From Chrysomallon squamiferum (lineage: Eukaryota > Mollusca > Gastropoda > Neomphalida > Peltospiridae), in contig CM022665.1 in assembly GCA_012295275.1 (NCBI GenBank), forward strand, positions 37,878,933-37,942,932: a stretch of 64,000 nucleotides of DNA, given 5' to 3'. The position numbers and the translations under genes were made by a program. A model generated the notes under the pieces. That model saw only the letters and a list, made by a program, of their open reading frames with translations. It did not search any database and was not told the DNA's origin. Below, in pieces: positions 14,401 through 43,523 of this stretch (position 1 is its first letter; every line of letters begins with the position of its first letter).

Positions 14401-14653
14401 CAACAGTGCTACAGTAAAAAGAAAACAACAACATCATATCTACTCTATCATTATAAACATATGCAGGAATTAAAATATTAGGAGTTACATTTTTCGTTAT
14501 AAATGGTGTTTCAGGATAAGTTAAAAAAATAGGTTATCATCTATGTTTTTAATTAAAGAAGAAAAATAATGATATTTAATCATTATTGATGCCACAATTG
14601 ATTTGTCTCATGGTATATCATGATTGATCAGTGAAAGTTATATTAATTTTCAG
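11471..14653. other. Intergenic region between divergent TAF6L and PC; GC-richer island 12940-13330
   Basis: Most of the stretch is AT-rich with short ORFs that look like chance. The segment 12940-13330 is clearly less AT-rich and contains CpGs and donor-like sites (CTGCAG/GTAAAC near 13060, CAACAG/GTAATG near 13130). It could hold the PC promoter and a non-coding first exon, since PC's first coding exon begins at an acceptor (14654). No TATA or definite start was identified. Confidence 0.4.
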
Positions 14654-14668
14654 TTTATCTAAGAGAAG

Positions 14669-30585
<15,917 letters not shown>

Positions 30586-32240
30586 ACCAATAAAACAGAA
30601 ACAAGAACAGGTTGTGGGCACAATGGTTTAAAAAGACATTTGGACTGAAAACGGTAGAAAGACCAATTTGTTATTCGGAATATTTTTAGTTTTTGAATAT
30701 TTAACAAGATAAGGAAGTTTGGAAGAATAAGAACTAATGTGACATGTTATTCAGTACTGCAGAACATTTAATATTAAGCAAAAAATTTAAAGTATAAAAA
30801 CTATCAACATCAAGAGGTTATTTAGTTTAAGTAGAAAAAAATAAGTGGAAATATAGAAGAGTTTGATAAGAATTTTAAATATTAATGAAAGACAAAATAA
30901 TTTAACTGACAAGAATAACTATATATGTTATTTAATTTATTTCATCTTTCATTAGTATTTTCCTAAATCATTTTATAGCAAGATGGCCTATTTGTTAAAA
31001 TTTTTTATTCATATATGGACTGTGAAACGGATGTAAAAAGAACTGACAACAGAATTCCTGACTATAAGAGACATATGACCAAACTGAACTGTTGCTTTCT
31101 TGTTAATGAATCCAGTTTTGCCCAATTCATTATTCTAATGGGATATCTAAAGTTATTAAATCAAATCTGGTTGATCTGTGAAAAATCTAATATAAGAACT
31201 GTGATAATAATTTTGCTCCTAGTTCAGGTCCTTCATTTAATTTTGTTGCTATTTATTTAGCATTTCCATTATTTTCTTATACATTTTCAGACTGTAAATA
31301 TTATTATATATATCAGATAGTTTTTCCTATCTTTCTTGTGTATAACTGGAACATCTTGCAAGAATAAATCGTGTATTTTGATTATATTTGACAACTTGAT
31401 TTTTTTTTCCAATTGTTCTGATACAGGGTTATTGCAATAAATTTTCATTTTGAATTCTAATTTCAGTTTGAACTGAATTCTAATTGTAATTTTTAAAACC
31501 AATGTTTATATTATAGTGTATGTAAAATGTGACAGGATTCACAAGGAATGGGATTTTAAAAACAAATGTTTTATTTTGTTAGCCTGTAGAATATGTAGAT
31601 ATGTATCACCATTATTTAATGCCTAGCATAAATTTCGTAGCATACTTATAGAGTCATTATGTTATCAGTAGTTAGTTATAATGATTTAACATTATACAGC
31701 TTTTATACTGATATCACTAGAGAGTTCTCGTGTGTACCTTTAATGTAATCTCTGATAGAGAAAAAGTAAGTTAAGGCATCAGATGCATTGCTTTGTTTTG
31801 TATGGAAAATAAATAGTGTTACTAGAGTTTGATGTTTAGTAAAATTGTGGAGCTGATTCCTTGAACATATCTCAGTAAAATTTACAGTAAATATTTATTC
31901 AGTATTAATTTTTATATATTCAGGATTTTCTAAATCTTGTACTGTTTTTCATCTTTTGAAAGTGTTCATTGTAAAAACTAAAATAACATTCATCCAATGT
32001 TTTTTGCTTAAAATTAGTGGATTTAAAAAATATATATTATTTTTTATTTTTTTTCTGTTTAAACATTCTTCATTATGAAAACTAAAAATTTAGTTTTGGT
32101 CAGTGCATATTAGTAGCTGTTAAGTTGTGAAATTTTGGGTAATAAATATTGGTGTATGAAAAGTTACAGTATGTTTGTCATATAAGAAGAACATTTTCAA
32201 GTTTATAATATAAACTTTAATAAACTTGGCTGATAAATAT
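30586..32240 (+). other. PC: Likely PC 3'UTR and downstream sequence
   Basis: AATAAA occurs at 30589-30594 (almost touching the stop), 31363-31368, 31808-31813 and 32219-32224. Any of these could end the transcript, so I cannot fix the 3' end. ORFs here are short and unsupported. Confidence 0.45.
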
Positions 32241-32877
32241 AAACTGATCACATAAACATTTTTTTTTTTTTTTTTTAATAAATCTTCACCATCTGTAAAC
32301 CACTAATAACAACAATTTACTGCCATCTGCAAGTATCTTTTGACAAAAAGAAAAAGTTAGTCAAATTGTAATGTACTTAAATTAATGGCAGCATTGTTAC
32401 ATTTAAAGAATTGTTCATGTAAAGTACATCTGAATATGTGAGAAGAATACAGATAATTCCACCTTTGTTAAAATATTCTGAACTGTTACTGTTGTGTCCA
32501 CTTGACTGTTTTGTTTGTTGATTGTTATTTCCCAATGAGACTGTGAATATAATTTTACATATTTTGTTTTACAGTAATGTGTATGAATTACTTTATATAT
32601 TATGTAAAATTTTGAGCTGTTTGTGTTGTTTTTCTTTATAATGTTGAAATCATTGTTACATGAGCAGGCTTCTTATGGCATAAACAGAATTTAATTTCTA
32701 GGTAATCGGGTATAAGTTAGTTTTGCTTTTGTTTTTAAATATATATATCAAAATGCACATCCATGTATGCACATGCACAGGCACATACACATTTAAATCC
32801 TTTTGGACTAATTGTTTCTGAATTGAAATCTTACTTTAGATGCTAGTTATTTCAATGTTATCTTTTTGTCATGTTGG

Positions 32878-32927
<50 letters not shown>

Positions 32928-34708
32928 TATATATGAGTGATGTGATAGTTACTTTTTTATTTTTGTTTGTTTGTTTTTTGTAATGTTGTGGATAATTATG
33001 TTAGGGCAGTGTTCAAATATTTGAGTTGTGAAACTGGAGACTGAAACCCTTTTGATTTGGATAAACCTGGGGAATTAGAAGATGAAAATGCCCTGATTTA
33101 ACATTAAGACATTCTTGTATCAAGATTTTTAAAAAAAGAAGGAAAAAAGTGCTGTCTTATAAAGAGACTGTTCTCAAGTAGTTCAGATATTGTAATGAAG
33201 TCATACATTTAAGATACACTAAAGTACATTTTTTTTTTAAAGTTAAACAGCTTTCATCACAGTAAGCTATTTGAAACTGAAATGAAGGATTTATTGTTGA
33301 AAAAGAATCAAATGTTTTGAAAAGACATAACTAACATCTAAATTATTGTCTGATAACCACATACATGTTATTTATATGGCTGTCAAACATCAAGCCATTC
33401 AGAAAATGTTTATATCCATTTTGATCCTTTGTTTCTCTATAATGCCCATCTTATTTGTTTACTTCGTAATTTTTTTGTTTCCAAAATTTTGGTACATTTC
33501 CATAATTATTTAATATTTGGTGCTAAAAATAATATTTAGAAAAAAAATATATATATTGTGTTCATTCTGCAGGTTTTAATTTTTCAGAAAAAAATTCCAA
33601 TTTGAACATTTATCTTTTCTTTTTCTTTTGAGAAACCGTGTTCAGTATTTTTACATATAAATTTATATACATAATTAAATAATAAATTAATATGTATTTC
33701 CTTGGTTCATTTCATCATTTTTGTTGATTTTATTGATATGTCTTTTTTATTTTTTTTTATTATGATAATAAATTTTAAAATGTTAATTTTATATTTAGCA
33801 ATAATTATTTAATGTCTCTTCAGTACAAGAACTAACAGTTTTTAATATAATTGCTAATGACTTTTATAAAAAACATTTTTTAAAAATGTATCTATTTCTG
33901 CATATAAAAGTTATGTATAATCATGTTTAAATAATTCTTTATATAAAAAAAAGAAAATATATACCTTTAACATACAAATATAGTATTGTTTCTTTAAAAA
34001 TCTAATTTGTTACATTTGGAAATAGAATTTTGTTTTATATGAACAATAATTTAAAGAAATATGTAAAATTATTATAATCTGAATGAATTTAAATTATTAT
34101 GAATAATATTCTTAACTACCAATAAAATACAAATATTATTTACATTTTCACTTTATGTATTTTTATTTTTTATTTATTTATTATTATTTTTATTATTACA
34201 TTTTATTCATTTATTTATTTGTTGTATTATCATTTATTTTGTTTGTTTTTTTTTACTTTAGATTCCTAATTAATTTTTTTCTTATAACTTTTTTCTTTTT
34301 CTTGCTGCTGTGGCTAATGTTTTAATAAATTTTTGAATTATTCACATAGATGCTAGAATATATTAAAAGTGTTTTATTACATCAATGAATGTAATTTTAT
34401 ACAGAGGTGCTTTTTTTATTTAATAAACACTGTTTTCATTTTCATTTGTTAAACTTTATGTATGTTACAACTAGCAATGAAATTTGTAGAATATTTGTAT
34501 TTCAGAATGAACAACAATCAGCTGCCATATAATTTATTTATAAGACTTAATGATTTCTAACCTGTACTTAGATGATATATAATTATTTCTAATTGTTGGT
34601 TTTCAATAAATAAATTGATATAAATTGTTTTTTGAGAGAAATAAAATACTGACTATTACTACTACACGTCTAGAGAAAGCAAATGGATAAAAATAATTAC
34701 GATAATAA

Positions 34709-34740
<32 letters not shown>

Positions 34741-35139
34741 CAAAATAACAATTTAATTTATTAAAACTTCTCAGGATATGACTTATATTGCATTTTACTG
34801 AAACATTTCTTAAATAAATTTAGAGTAATTCCCCTTACATAGTAATTCATATACTATCTTTGCTATGATTATTTTATTTATAAATTTTCTTTGTATATTA
34901 TTTATGATATTAAATTTTAGGTTGAGGCAGTTATAAAGTAAATATGAAATAAAATATTAATATTTTTTTACCAGCAAAAAAAGTTTTAATTATTTTTAAT
35001 TTAATATTTGACAATAATATTTCTCCCTGGAATTTAAATTTTTTTATTTATACATAATTTCTCACTTAAATATCAGTCCAGTATAATGAAAATACATATT
35101 CAAAGATAATCCTGTTTCACATCATCCCAGCAATTGTTG

Positions 35140-35181
<42 letters not shown>

Positions 35182-37556
35182 TTGTGTCAAAATCTAGCAT
35201 TTAATGTACAAAAATTAATCTGGAAAAATTATTCATTTACAGACTTAATTAACAAGGATTTTGTTAATGTGAAATATAATAATTTTAAAATATTCTTTAA
35301 AAAAAAAAAAAAGTGATTGCTATTCAAAAAGAATTCTGTCATTAATATTTATTTAAATTTTTAAATATTTACAGTGATTATATTATCCAACTTTACAGAT
35401 ACTAAAATGAAAGAAATGTTTTTCTGCAGATACTCTATTTTCCCACAGTTAATAATAATAATAGGACTTCTGTTGAAACTGATTTCATCATTAGGGACAT
35501 TTATAACTGAATGTAAAAATCTGAATTATTTAATAAAGTTTTCTCATAGAAATCTACAGTTCTAACAATGGTTTAAACTTGTGACCCTAACTTTTCTCAT
35601 TAAATATTAATACAGTCAGTCAAAAATGCCATGGATTATTAATTTAAAAGTTGATTTAGAATACTTCCTTCATTGATGCAGTCCATAAAAATTATATAAT
35701 GTGATAATGGCAGCAGATATAATGATGAATAGCTACAGTCACTGAACAGCAGATCTTGAATATATTAACACCTTTGTTTTTCAGTTTTTAGTTTTATTTA
35801 TCATTACTATAAGAATTAAATTTGATATCTACTTAATTTTAAGGGTATCATTTTTATTTATTTTTTAATGTTTTATTTGTTTTAAGGTGATCACTGAGAG
35901 GAAATTTGTTTTGTTACCATCTGTTACATTTTGTCTTGTTTTGTGTTTATTATACCAGAATCTATCTATCTATCTATCTATCTATATATATATATATATA
36001 TATATTAATTTTGTGCTAGTTTTTGATAGCTTTTTTTTCTAGCATAATGAGCCTGCCTCTATTGGGGAAGTCAGTTTTGTTATTTGATAGCACATAGATC
36101 ATTCTAAAGAATTTGAGACTTATTGTATCAATAAAATATCCAATTATTTTTGGTTTGGTTGTTTTTCAGTCCTTCTCAGTCTGTCAGTTGAACTATCTTC
36201 CATTTCAATGATTTTAATTCTGTGGTAAGATAAATATAACAGACCCAGTTCTCCAAAAATAAAGACAAATTAATATATAAATGTAGATATATATATTAGA
36301 ATTACACAAAAATTCAAGCAATTAAAATACTCTGAATACTGAATACTTAATAATTTATATTTTCCATGTCTCTATCAGAAGATATTTTGATATTGAAATT
36401 ATTCAGTTAAAACGAAATGTTACTTAGACTGTTATTTATTGATGTATTGACTTTTTTAAACATTTAACTAATCCCAGCATAAATTTGCATTTCCATTATA
36501 ATAGTACAGATTACAAGGCATTAAAATTTAAGTTCATATTAAAAAGAAGCACATCGAAGTGTAGCCAAATCATAATTCTTTAATAAAAAGTCTTAATATT
36601 TTCTAAAATATTTCCTGATTTGGAAGGCATCTCATTGCTGTTTATCAAGTTAAACTCATTACAGATTCAAAATTTTCACAATCACATGCCTCTCTGTATT
36701 AAGAAATTTGTCCACGATTCGTATGTGGAACATGAAAGTGTAATAGACGGAACAGTGATTTGGTGACTAAATCGCGAAAACTAGAGTGAAAAACCGTTTT
36801 GTTGTCGGGTCTCATGACAGTATCATAGATTCACCAAACCATTTTTGCGGCGAAAATTTATTACCGTTTGAAATATGATTGGGTTCTTTATCCTTTCTTT
36901 CTTTTTTTATTTTTCATTTCGCTAATTTATTGGTTCCATAGTGGGCATTTTATACTGAAGGTGTATCCGCTTTGATATCCTTGCAGTAAGATTTCTACTG
37001 ATTCTGCTTACAATGCGAAACCAGTTTGTATTATGATCAGTTCTCACTCTAATCAGCGAAAAAAGAAATACATTTCAGTAACTGTTGTAGTGTCATTTCG
37101 TGATTTTTCACAGGCACAAATTAATGCGATTCTTGTCGTCATAAAATGTAACCGCAATCAAATTCGCCCACGTCTTACCTTCCTTTACAAATGTAAAAGG
37201 CCGTATACATTATCACACCTCTTTAAGTTAATGAACCAATGAAATATGTCTAAATCGATAAAAAGGCGTAAAGAGTTGTTTGTTTCTTCGGAAATAAGAA
37301 AGGGCCAAGAGAATCGACTGTTAATTTTTTAAGAAATCTTTCAATGCTTTCTTATCTATGTATATTGCCTTCCCGTAACCACAATAGTTTTAACTTTATT
37401 ATAGAAGAGTAGCTTACATAATTATAAAATATAAACCTTGGTGAAATAAATTTTTCTGTTGTGGTGTTTTTTTTTTGTGGGTTTTTTCATGTAGAAATAT
37501 TTTCCATCAGTTAACATCTTTCTGGTGAATAAAAATTTGAAATCAATTTAGATTCA

Positions 37557-37593
<37 letters not shown>

Positions 37594-37600
37594 TAATAAA
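32241..37600. other. AT-rich intergenic DNA between PC and EHL-A, no gene seen
   Basis: It contains an (AC)n run at 32879-32925, an (AAT)n run near 35140-35180, a CTAT tetranucleotide run near 35961-35985, and T or A homopolymers, including 34708-34735 and 37558-37588. From about 36700 the sequence becomes less AT-rich, as may be expected upstream of a promoter, but I recognise no specific site there. Confidence 0.6.
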
Positions 37601-37604
37601 AAAA

Positions 37605-37763
37605 TCTTACGGCAGGACATTTCTGTCAGGCTTTTATAATCATCTCGTGGGAAGCAATTAGGAGAAGTATAAATTATATTAGCCTCCGCTGTGTTCAAGT
37701 GTTTGTTCTTGATCGAACTGTGGACTAACATTGCTCGTCTTGCACTGTGAGGATCTGAGACAG
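37605..37763 (+). promoter_or_regulatory. EHL-A core promoter and non-coding first exon
   Basis: A TATAAAT box at 37668-37674 is followed by a less AT-rich leader that ends with CTGAGACAG and the donor GTCAGT at 37764. This places a start near 37698 and a first exon of about 66 nt. The leader carries no ATG in a coding context. Its near-perfect counterpart lies upstream of EHL-B on the opposite strand. A 31-nt poly(A) tract at 37558-37588 interrupts the sequence just upstream of the shared promoter. Confidence 0.65.
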
Positions 37764-37827
37764 GTCAGTTTGTACACTCCTTAGTGAAGTGTTTGAAAAT
37801 AACTTTCTTTCTCTTCAGTTTTTGTTT
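37635..37827 (+). repeat. 193-bp perfect inverted repeat, arm A
   Basis: Base-by-base comparison with the reverse complement of 59565-59757 gives 193 of 193 identical positions and no gap. Looser similarity runs about 30 bp further upstream. The arm spans the TATA box, exon 1, the donor and 64 bp of intron 1 of EHL-A. Confidence 0.97.
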
Positions 37828-37878
37828 CAATTTTCAATCTGTTATTTTAGTTTTAAAAGAACTTTGTCTTTTCTTTTT

Positions 37879-37879
37879 A

Positions 37880-37921
<42 letters not shown>

Positions 37922-37932
37922 TATTATTATTT
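37879..37932. repeat. (ATT)n microsatellite
   Basis: About 16 ATT units lie about 50 bp downstream of the shared inverted-repeat arm, inside EHL-A intron 1. The EHL-B arm has a different, A-rich flank at this point. Confidence 0.95.
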
Positions 37933-38171
37933 TGTATTTATTCTTTGTCATCCATTTATCTCATACATATATCCACAGAAAGAGACATAAATATACGCGC
38001 GCGCGCACACACACGCACGCACGCACACACACACACACTCACATATTAGTACGCTCGAACCAGCTTTCTACCTATCCACCTATTTTTACGTACTTACCGT
38101 ACAAATATAACTAGATAAACATAGACGCATGCGTGTATTCATACACAGACACACACACACACACACACACG

Positions 38172-38207
<36 letters not shown>

Positions 38208-38949
38208 AAAAAAATAGTGAACAGATTCTAGGCGAATTAAAATGATTTTTAAAACATTTCCCACTTCAGTCCTTCCCAACAAAGACGCCTAAAACGCTTT
38301 GTTGTATATAATAGAGAATTAAGTGAATAAATCTCGGTATACGCTAAATTATTTCTGTTTTGCAGCAGTAATAATAGCGATGGGAACATTAGACAGACAT
38401 GTTTAAAAATTAACATTTTCTTGTTCCTCGGAATCGCGTAATATGTTTGAAAAAGTAATACATATCAGTGTAACAACAGGCACAGTTTAAAAAATGATGA
38501 AGTCAAGAAATATTTTGTCTATCTGTTGAAGTACATGTACTATAAATTAACCTTGACTCCTTATGACGAGTGGTGATATTCTGATATAAACAGCCCAACT
38601 AACTGAATTCAAAGATCACATCCATGACAGCCGTGCATGAACCTTGTTCGTATTGATAACATAAAAGATACATTTTTCTGTTAAAGTTTAAATTATTTTC
38701 CCATTCCAGAACAGTGCTGAAGTCATTAAAAATTGTATTACATGTGTCAAAAATACCGTCTTATTTTACAATTTTAATTTTTAAGCAACATGAAGCAATT
38801 TAAAAAAAAATAATTATCCTCCAATTACTGATATTTAAACTAATTAATACAAAAAGATTAGACTGAAAAATTTAGCAGCATAATTAACAACAACATACAT
38901 TTTTATATTTAACAAACTGGTTTCTTTAAAATAGTAATAAAATGGCAAA

Positions 38950-38986
38950 ACTGATTTTCTTTCTTTCTTTCTTTTTTTTTCTTTTT

Positions 38987-39023
<37 letters not shown>

Positions 39024-39191
39024 AACGTCATTTCTTCACTATTTCACATTCCTTGGGGAGGAAAGCTCGATAGTGTTCATAACATTTAAGTGCAGATATT
39101 TGTATGAATATGATATTTTTATTGCTATTTATTTATTCATAGCAACAGCGACAGTAGTGATAGTAATACAATCCTTCACGTATACTAAATA

Positions 39192-39227
<36 letters not shown>

Positions 39228-39710
39228 GTGGGTTTTTTTCCATCTGATTTTCATCATTTTTTTGTATATTTTTTCCTATGGTTTCTAAACGACGATGATT
39301 TTTTTCCTTCAAACCCCTTGGCGACCATCATGAATTTTTATACCGCGTCTTTCGTTGGGTTTTTTTAATAATGTTTTTTTTTTTTTTTTTTTTTTGTGAG
39401 TAAACTTGTTCAAAACAAGATTACAGCGACACAGAGATAACTGTGTTGTTTTCAGCTGTTTTTACGCAGTCCATTAACTGCGAAAAACCACACAGAGGAA
39501 ATGTAATCTGGCAGACTATATTTTACTGGTTACATCTGTTTTCTCTACTGGCAGCACTAATCAAATTGAAGATCCTTAGTGGAGATTTCAGAATCTGTCC
39601 AAGGGTTTTCAAACTTCACTGCATTGTGCACTAATCTGTTTAGCTATTAAAACCACAGGCTGTTGTTTTGCTGCAGATTTTTTATTTTTGTTTTTATTTA
39701 TTTATTTATT

Positions 39711-39753
<43 letters not shown>

Positions 39754-39875
39754 GAATTGAAATAGAAAAAGAAATATATGTTTTAAAATCGAAGTTTTTC
39801 ATACAGTAATTATGGAAGTATATAAAATAAATTTATCAACAGAAATAGCTGCAAGTGTAAATCGATTATTTTACC

Positions 39876-39909
<34 letters not shown>

Positions 39910-39910
39910 A
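38950..39910. repeat. Cluster of poly(T) and poly(A) tracts in EHL-A intron 1
   Basis: Long T tracts lie at about 38985-39022, 39370-39395 and 39713-39750, and long A tracts at about 39879-39908 and 39926-39943. The 39713 T tract and 39879 A tract form an inverted pair that could fold back in RNA. No element body was recognised between them. Confidence 0.7.
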
Positions 39911-40346
39911 ACAAATGAAATGAAAAAAAAAAAAAAAAAAAAAGAACAAAGAAAAAGAAAAAAAAGCACGATAAAATCCCGAAACAAAACAATTGCAAAA
40001 ACATGTAACATATATCACAAATCTAATCTAACAGTTATAAAAGCATTTGCTAGAAAATAGTATTATTATTCTAAGATTCAACATGGCGGTAAACAATGAA
40101 ATATATAACATAAGTGAATTTTTCTTTATTATGTTGTCTCTGCGTCGTTAACTTTCTCTGTCTTAAATAATAAATAAAACAGCAAACACTAAATTATTGT
40201 TTGCAAATAGTTCATTTCCGAGTTTCTCCACCGTGCAAGTTTTTATGAACAAATAACATTTTCAGTACGTAGACAGAACTAATATCTTATTACTTTTATT
40301 TGCCTCTCTCTCGCGATTCTGTTTTGAAAAAATCAACACCACTGCA

Positions 40347-40415
40347 TGACAATTTCTTTCTTCTGTGATGTAACATACGAACAAAAAATAGAAATACCTG
40401 TTCTCTTTTTCTCTT
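40347..40415 (+). promoter_or_regulatory. Intronic block shared by EHL-A and EHL-B (upstream block, copy A)
   Basis: Contains CATGACAATT then AAAAAATAGAAATACC and TGTTCTCTTTTT. The reverse complement of 56636-56700 has the same elements in the same order, with small gaps. A regulatory role is inferred from survival in two diverged introns. Confidence 0.45.
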
Positions 40416-41180
40416 TGTTGTCTACGACGATAAGGTTAAACAAATATATCTAATTACTCGTTTAAACATAAAAAAAATTTTTTTTTTTTAAATTAAAAAA
40501 ATTAAAAATGTCAGTATTCATTATGAATGTAGATTTCCCTTTTCAGCAACTGCATTCCTGATATAAATTCTATGGTATTCATTTCTACCGTGATGTATTG
40601 TATTCTTAAAAGTTAAGAATTTTAAAGAGAATTCTTATAGACCAAAATCATTGTTATTTAATTGTTTTTCTTCTAAAAACAGAATTTTAAAATTGAAATG
40701 TCAAACTGACCTGAACAGCTGAAATGTTTGGAATGTTAAAGACATTTACCTATTCTAAACATAAATGTCTATATCGTGTACTGTCGTAATACCAAAGATA
40801 CTAAATAAAATATAAAAGTATTTTGAATTACTTTAATTAAAAAAAAAAAAAAATTAAAAAGGGAAGAGAGAATATTAGATAATATTTTGGGTAAGCGTGT
40901 GTATATGTATGATAAAACTTCAGCTTATTGACATTAAAGCCGTATCTAACATTTTTTTTCCACTTCACTTTGAAACATTTGTTTTGTTACGTTATTTAAA
41001 CTTACTACAATAGTGGTGCAGAACAACATGACTTTCCCGCCAGTTAATGAAACAATTTCAAATATGTATATATGTATCTGTTTACCAAGTACATCATGAC
41101 TCTTCTCACAATTGAATGTTTGGGGAAACCTACATGCCTACACGGAAGAGCTATGTAATCTTTTTCTTCTTTTAATACAA

Positions 41181-41360
41181 AGTTATCTCTAAGAGCAGAC
41201 TAATCCATTTTTAATACATTCTGAAGACGAGTGTGAATAAAGAAATAACGATTTTCCAAATCTTGATTAAAACAAACGGTCATCTGGTATACTGTCAAGG
41301 ATATCAAAATTTCTAACCACGCCAGTTTTGCTTTGAGGTTTTTTCTTTTTCTTCTTTTTT
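41181..41360 (+). promoter_or_regulatory. Intronic block shared by EHL-A and EHL-B (main block, copy A)
   Basis: The first ~77 bp (AGTTATCTCTAAG, GCAGAC, AATCC, ATTCTGAAG, AGAAATAACGATT) matches the reverse complement of 55963-56040 at roughly 80%. Weaker similarity continues through GGTCAT and a T-rich end. It sits about 485 bp before exon 2, and the counterpart about 680 bp before EHL-B exon 2. A possible transcriptional enhancer, by inference. Confidence 0.55.
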
Positions 41361-41901
41361 CTCACCCACCCTATTGAAGTTGACAATGCGACGACTTCTA
41401 GCAATAAAGTATTTGTTTATTATGTTGTATTTTGATTAACGTTTTTAAAATAATCAATGTAATTTGTTATTCCTATTGACCTACGCATCCAATGAAAAGA
41501 TCTTTTTTGTTGAAAACTTCCTTGATGTTCTATTTGAGCTCACTGTATAGTTTGTAAAGGCCCATAGGAATAGGTCAGTCGGTTGGTTGATGGTTAAAAT
41601 AAATATAAAAATGCATCGTCTGCAACATATGCAGTCTAGTTAAAGAAGTTTATGGTGCAATAAAAAGTAGACTATGAGTATTTTTGCTTATGCTTAATTT
41701 ATGACGTGTGCAATTTCTTAAGAATTAGAACAGGTACAAAAAAGTATGTACAGATAAGTAGTATTTTGTGACTTGTGAAATAATATTAACAGATGTGTAT
41801 ATTATACATATTTCATTTATTTGTTACTAATGTTTTTGTTACAGAATACAACACATCAGTGGTGATAACTGGAGAATTTAACAAAAATAAAAAATTTAAA
41901 G

Positions 41902-43523
41902 ATGAATAGATCACCAACAGTGAGTATCAAATACTTATTATTTTAAGTTTCGGAAATTATTTCTAGCCATGTTCTTTTTCATAATAGTGAAATAAACAAT
42001 TGAGGGGGGGGGGCGAATAATAAAAATGTAAAGTTACAAATTTTCGTTTAAAAACAGTAAAATACATTAACAGTCTGCTATGAGCAACTATTTCATGTCA
42101 CACTTTTATATCGGACTTCTAATAACTAATTATAAATGAATATATGTGTATTTTCACGATAACCAGATTAGCTGCATGTGTATGCTACATCTACCAGTGG
42201 GTAGTTAATAGTTTACTACATTTTTTGTTTTTGTTTTTTTTTTTTTAATTAAATATTCATTTCTTTCATTTCCTACAATTTACGGTTCGATGTTTCACGT
42301 AGGCATTAATCTGTATTTCAAGAATAAAGAACATAACAATTTCTAAATTATTAATTAACTCAAAACAAGAAGAAGATGATAGAAGAAGAGAGAAAAAAAA
42401 AAAAAAAAAATAAGTAAATGATAATTAAAAGAAGAAAACAAAAACAACAAAAATTATTATACGAAACCAAATAACTATATTGATTTTAAACAGTTCAGCT
42501 ATATTATTACTTTAATTTAAAAATTGGTTAAATCGATTTTCATTCTATATCTCTTTAAATGAAATTGTGTTTATTTATTACCGTCCTAGCCATTTTACTT
42601 ATTTCGCCAGTACTGCAATACCAACTCGAGTGAGCATTGTCAGATAATATCTCTATATAATAAAAACAATTTATAACAGAAAATATTATTTTGTATTTCA
42701 GATTATACATTCTATCTTTCTGATGATCTTGGCATTACAAATGAGTATTACATTAGTGAACTCCCAAGCTGGTCCATGTGATCCAAACATTGCTGAAATG
42801 TCTTGTCTGTTAGGTTGTTTGTACTGTTTCGAAACTTTTGGCGCAGAAGTGTATGACACGGCCGCTTGTTGCACAGACTGCGTAATAACGCAAAGGGAGA
42901 TAATCGATTTAGGACCAAGCAAATGTTCGGAAAAGTATTTACGTCAAAGCTGGTTGAGGCGTCGTGGGTGAGTACGTAATTAATAAACTGCAGATGTTAA
43001 AGGTTTTAAAAACGACTTTAAATTTGATGTGCCGTGTTCGATTTTAAATTTGAATGCGCTACAAAAATTTATAATTCTATTCAGATAGAATATGAAGTCC
43101 TATGATAATTTTTTTTTTAATTGATTTATTTGTTTGTTTGTTTATTATTATTATTATTATTCGTTTGTTAATTAAACAGTGATTTAATTATTAAAATTTA
43201 TTATGAAGAGAGGGAGAGAGAGAATGTGTTTAATTTATTATGAAAAACGTATGTACATATTGCTTCAGAATTTGGACACTTCTATTTATTTATTTTAAAG
43301 CATAAAATTTGGTTTACAATACAGTACAGACGAATTAATGAATGTTGAATGATAGACTGACACAAAGTGAAAGCGAAAAGAAAAAAATAATTATATATAA
43401 AAAAATAAAATTAAAAAATAAAATAAAATGAAACATTTATTCTCTGTAATTTACCTGAACGACTTATATTACTGAGCAGAAATAACTTTCGTTTCTTTTT
43501 TTTTCTCCAGGTTTCTAACTTAA
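41902..43523 (+). CDS. Eclosion-hormone-like secreted prohormone, paralog A (EHL-A)
   Basis: Coding exons 41902-41919, 42702-42967 and 43511-43523 give 98 aa. The first coding exon (acceptor at 41844, exon from 41845) carries 5'UTR plus six codons, MNRSPT. Residues 7-27 are a hydrophobic signal peptide ending LVNSQAGPC; cleavage near S27/Q28 would leave an N-terminal Gln that could cyclise. Eight cysteines lie at 32, 41, 45, 48, 62, 63, 66 and 81. The core C-x3-C-x2-C-x13-C-x3-C-x14-C resembles arthropod eclosion hormone (C-x3-C-x2-C-x12-C-x3-C-x10-C), with one extra cysteine before the core and one directly after its fourth cysteine. CHH/ITP peptides lack the C-x3-C-x2-C opening. The tail is basic (WLRRRGFLT) without an amidation signal. 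Eclosion hormone is a neuropeptide acting on a receptor guanylyl cyclase in insects; the function here is inferred by family only. AATAAA at 43867 may end the transcript. Confidence 0.8.

Noticed and set aside
37543-37731. Antisense ORF whose peptide (MLVHSSIKNKHLNTAEANII...) recurs at 59661-59912 and looks like a conserved protein
   Set aside because: Both ORFs lie within the identical inverted-repeat arms, so their identity follows automatically from the DNA identity. They run antisense to the TATA box and exon 1, have no initiation context, and diverge as soon as the repeat ends.
42698-42922. Minus-strand ORF overlapping EHL-A exon 2
   Set aside because: It is a shadow of the EHL-A coding exon; it has no cysteine pattern and no splice support.
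42702-42967. Assignment of EHL-A to the CHH/ITP hormone family
   Set aside because: CHH/ITP peptides have C-x2-C after a long first loop. The C-x3-C-x2-C opening here fits eclosion hormone better.
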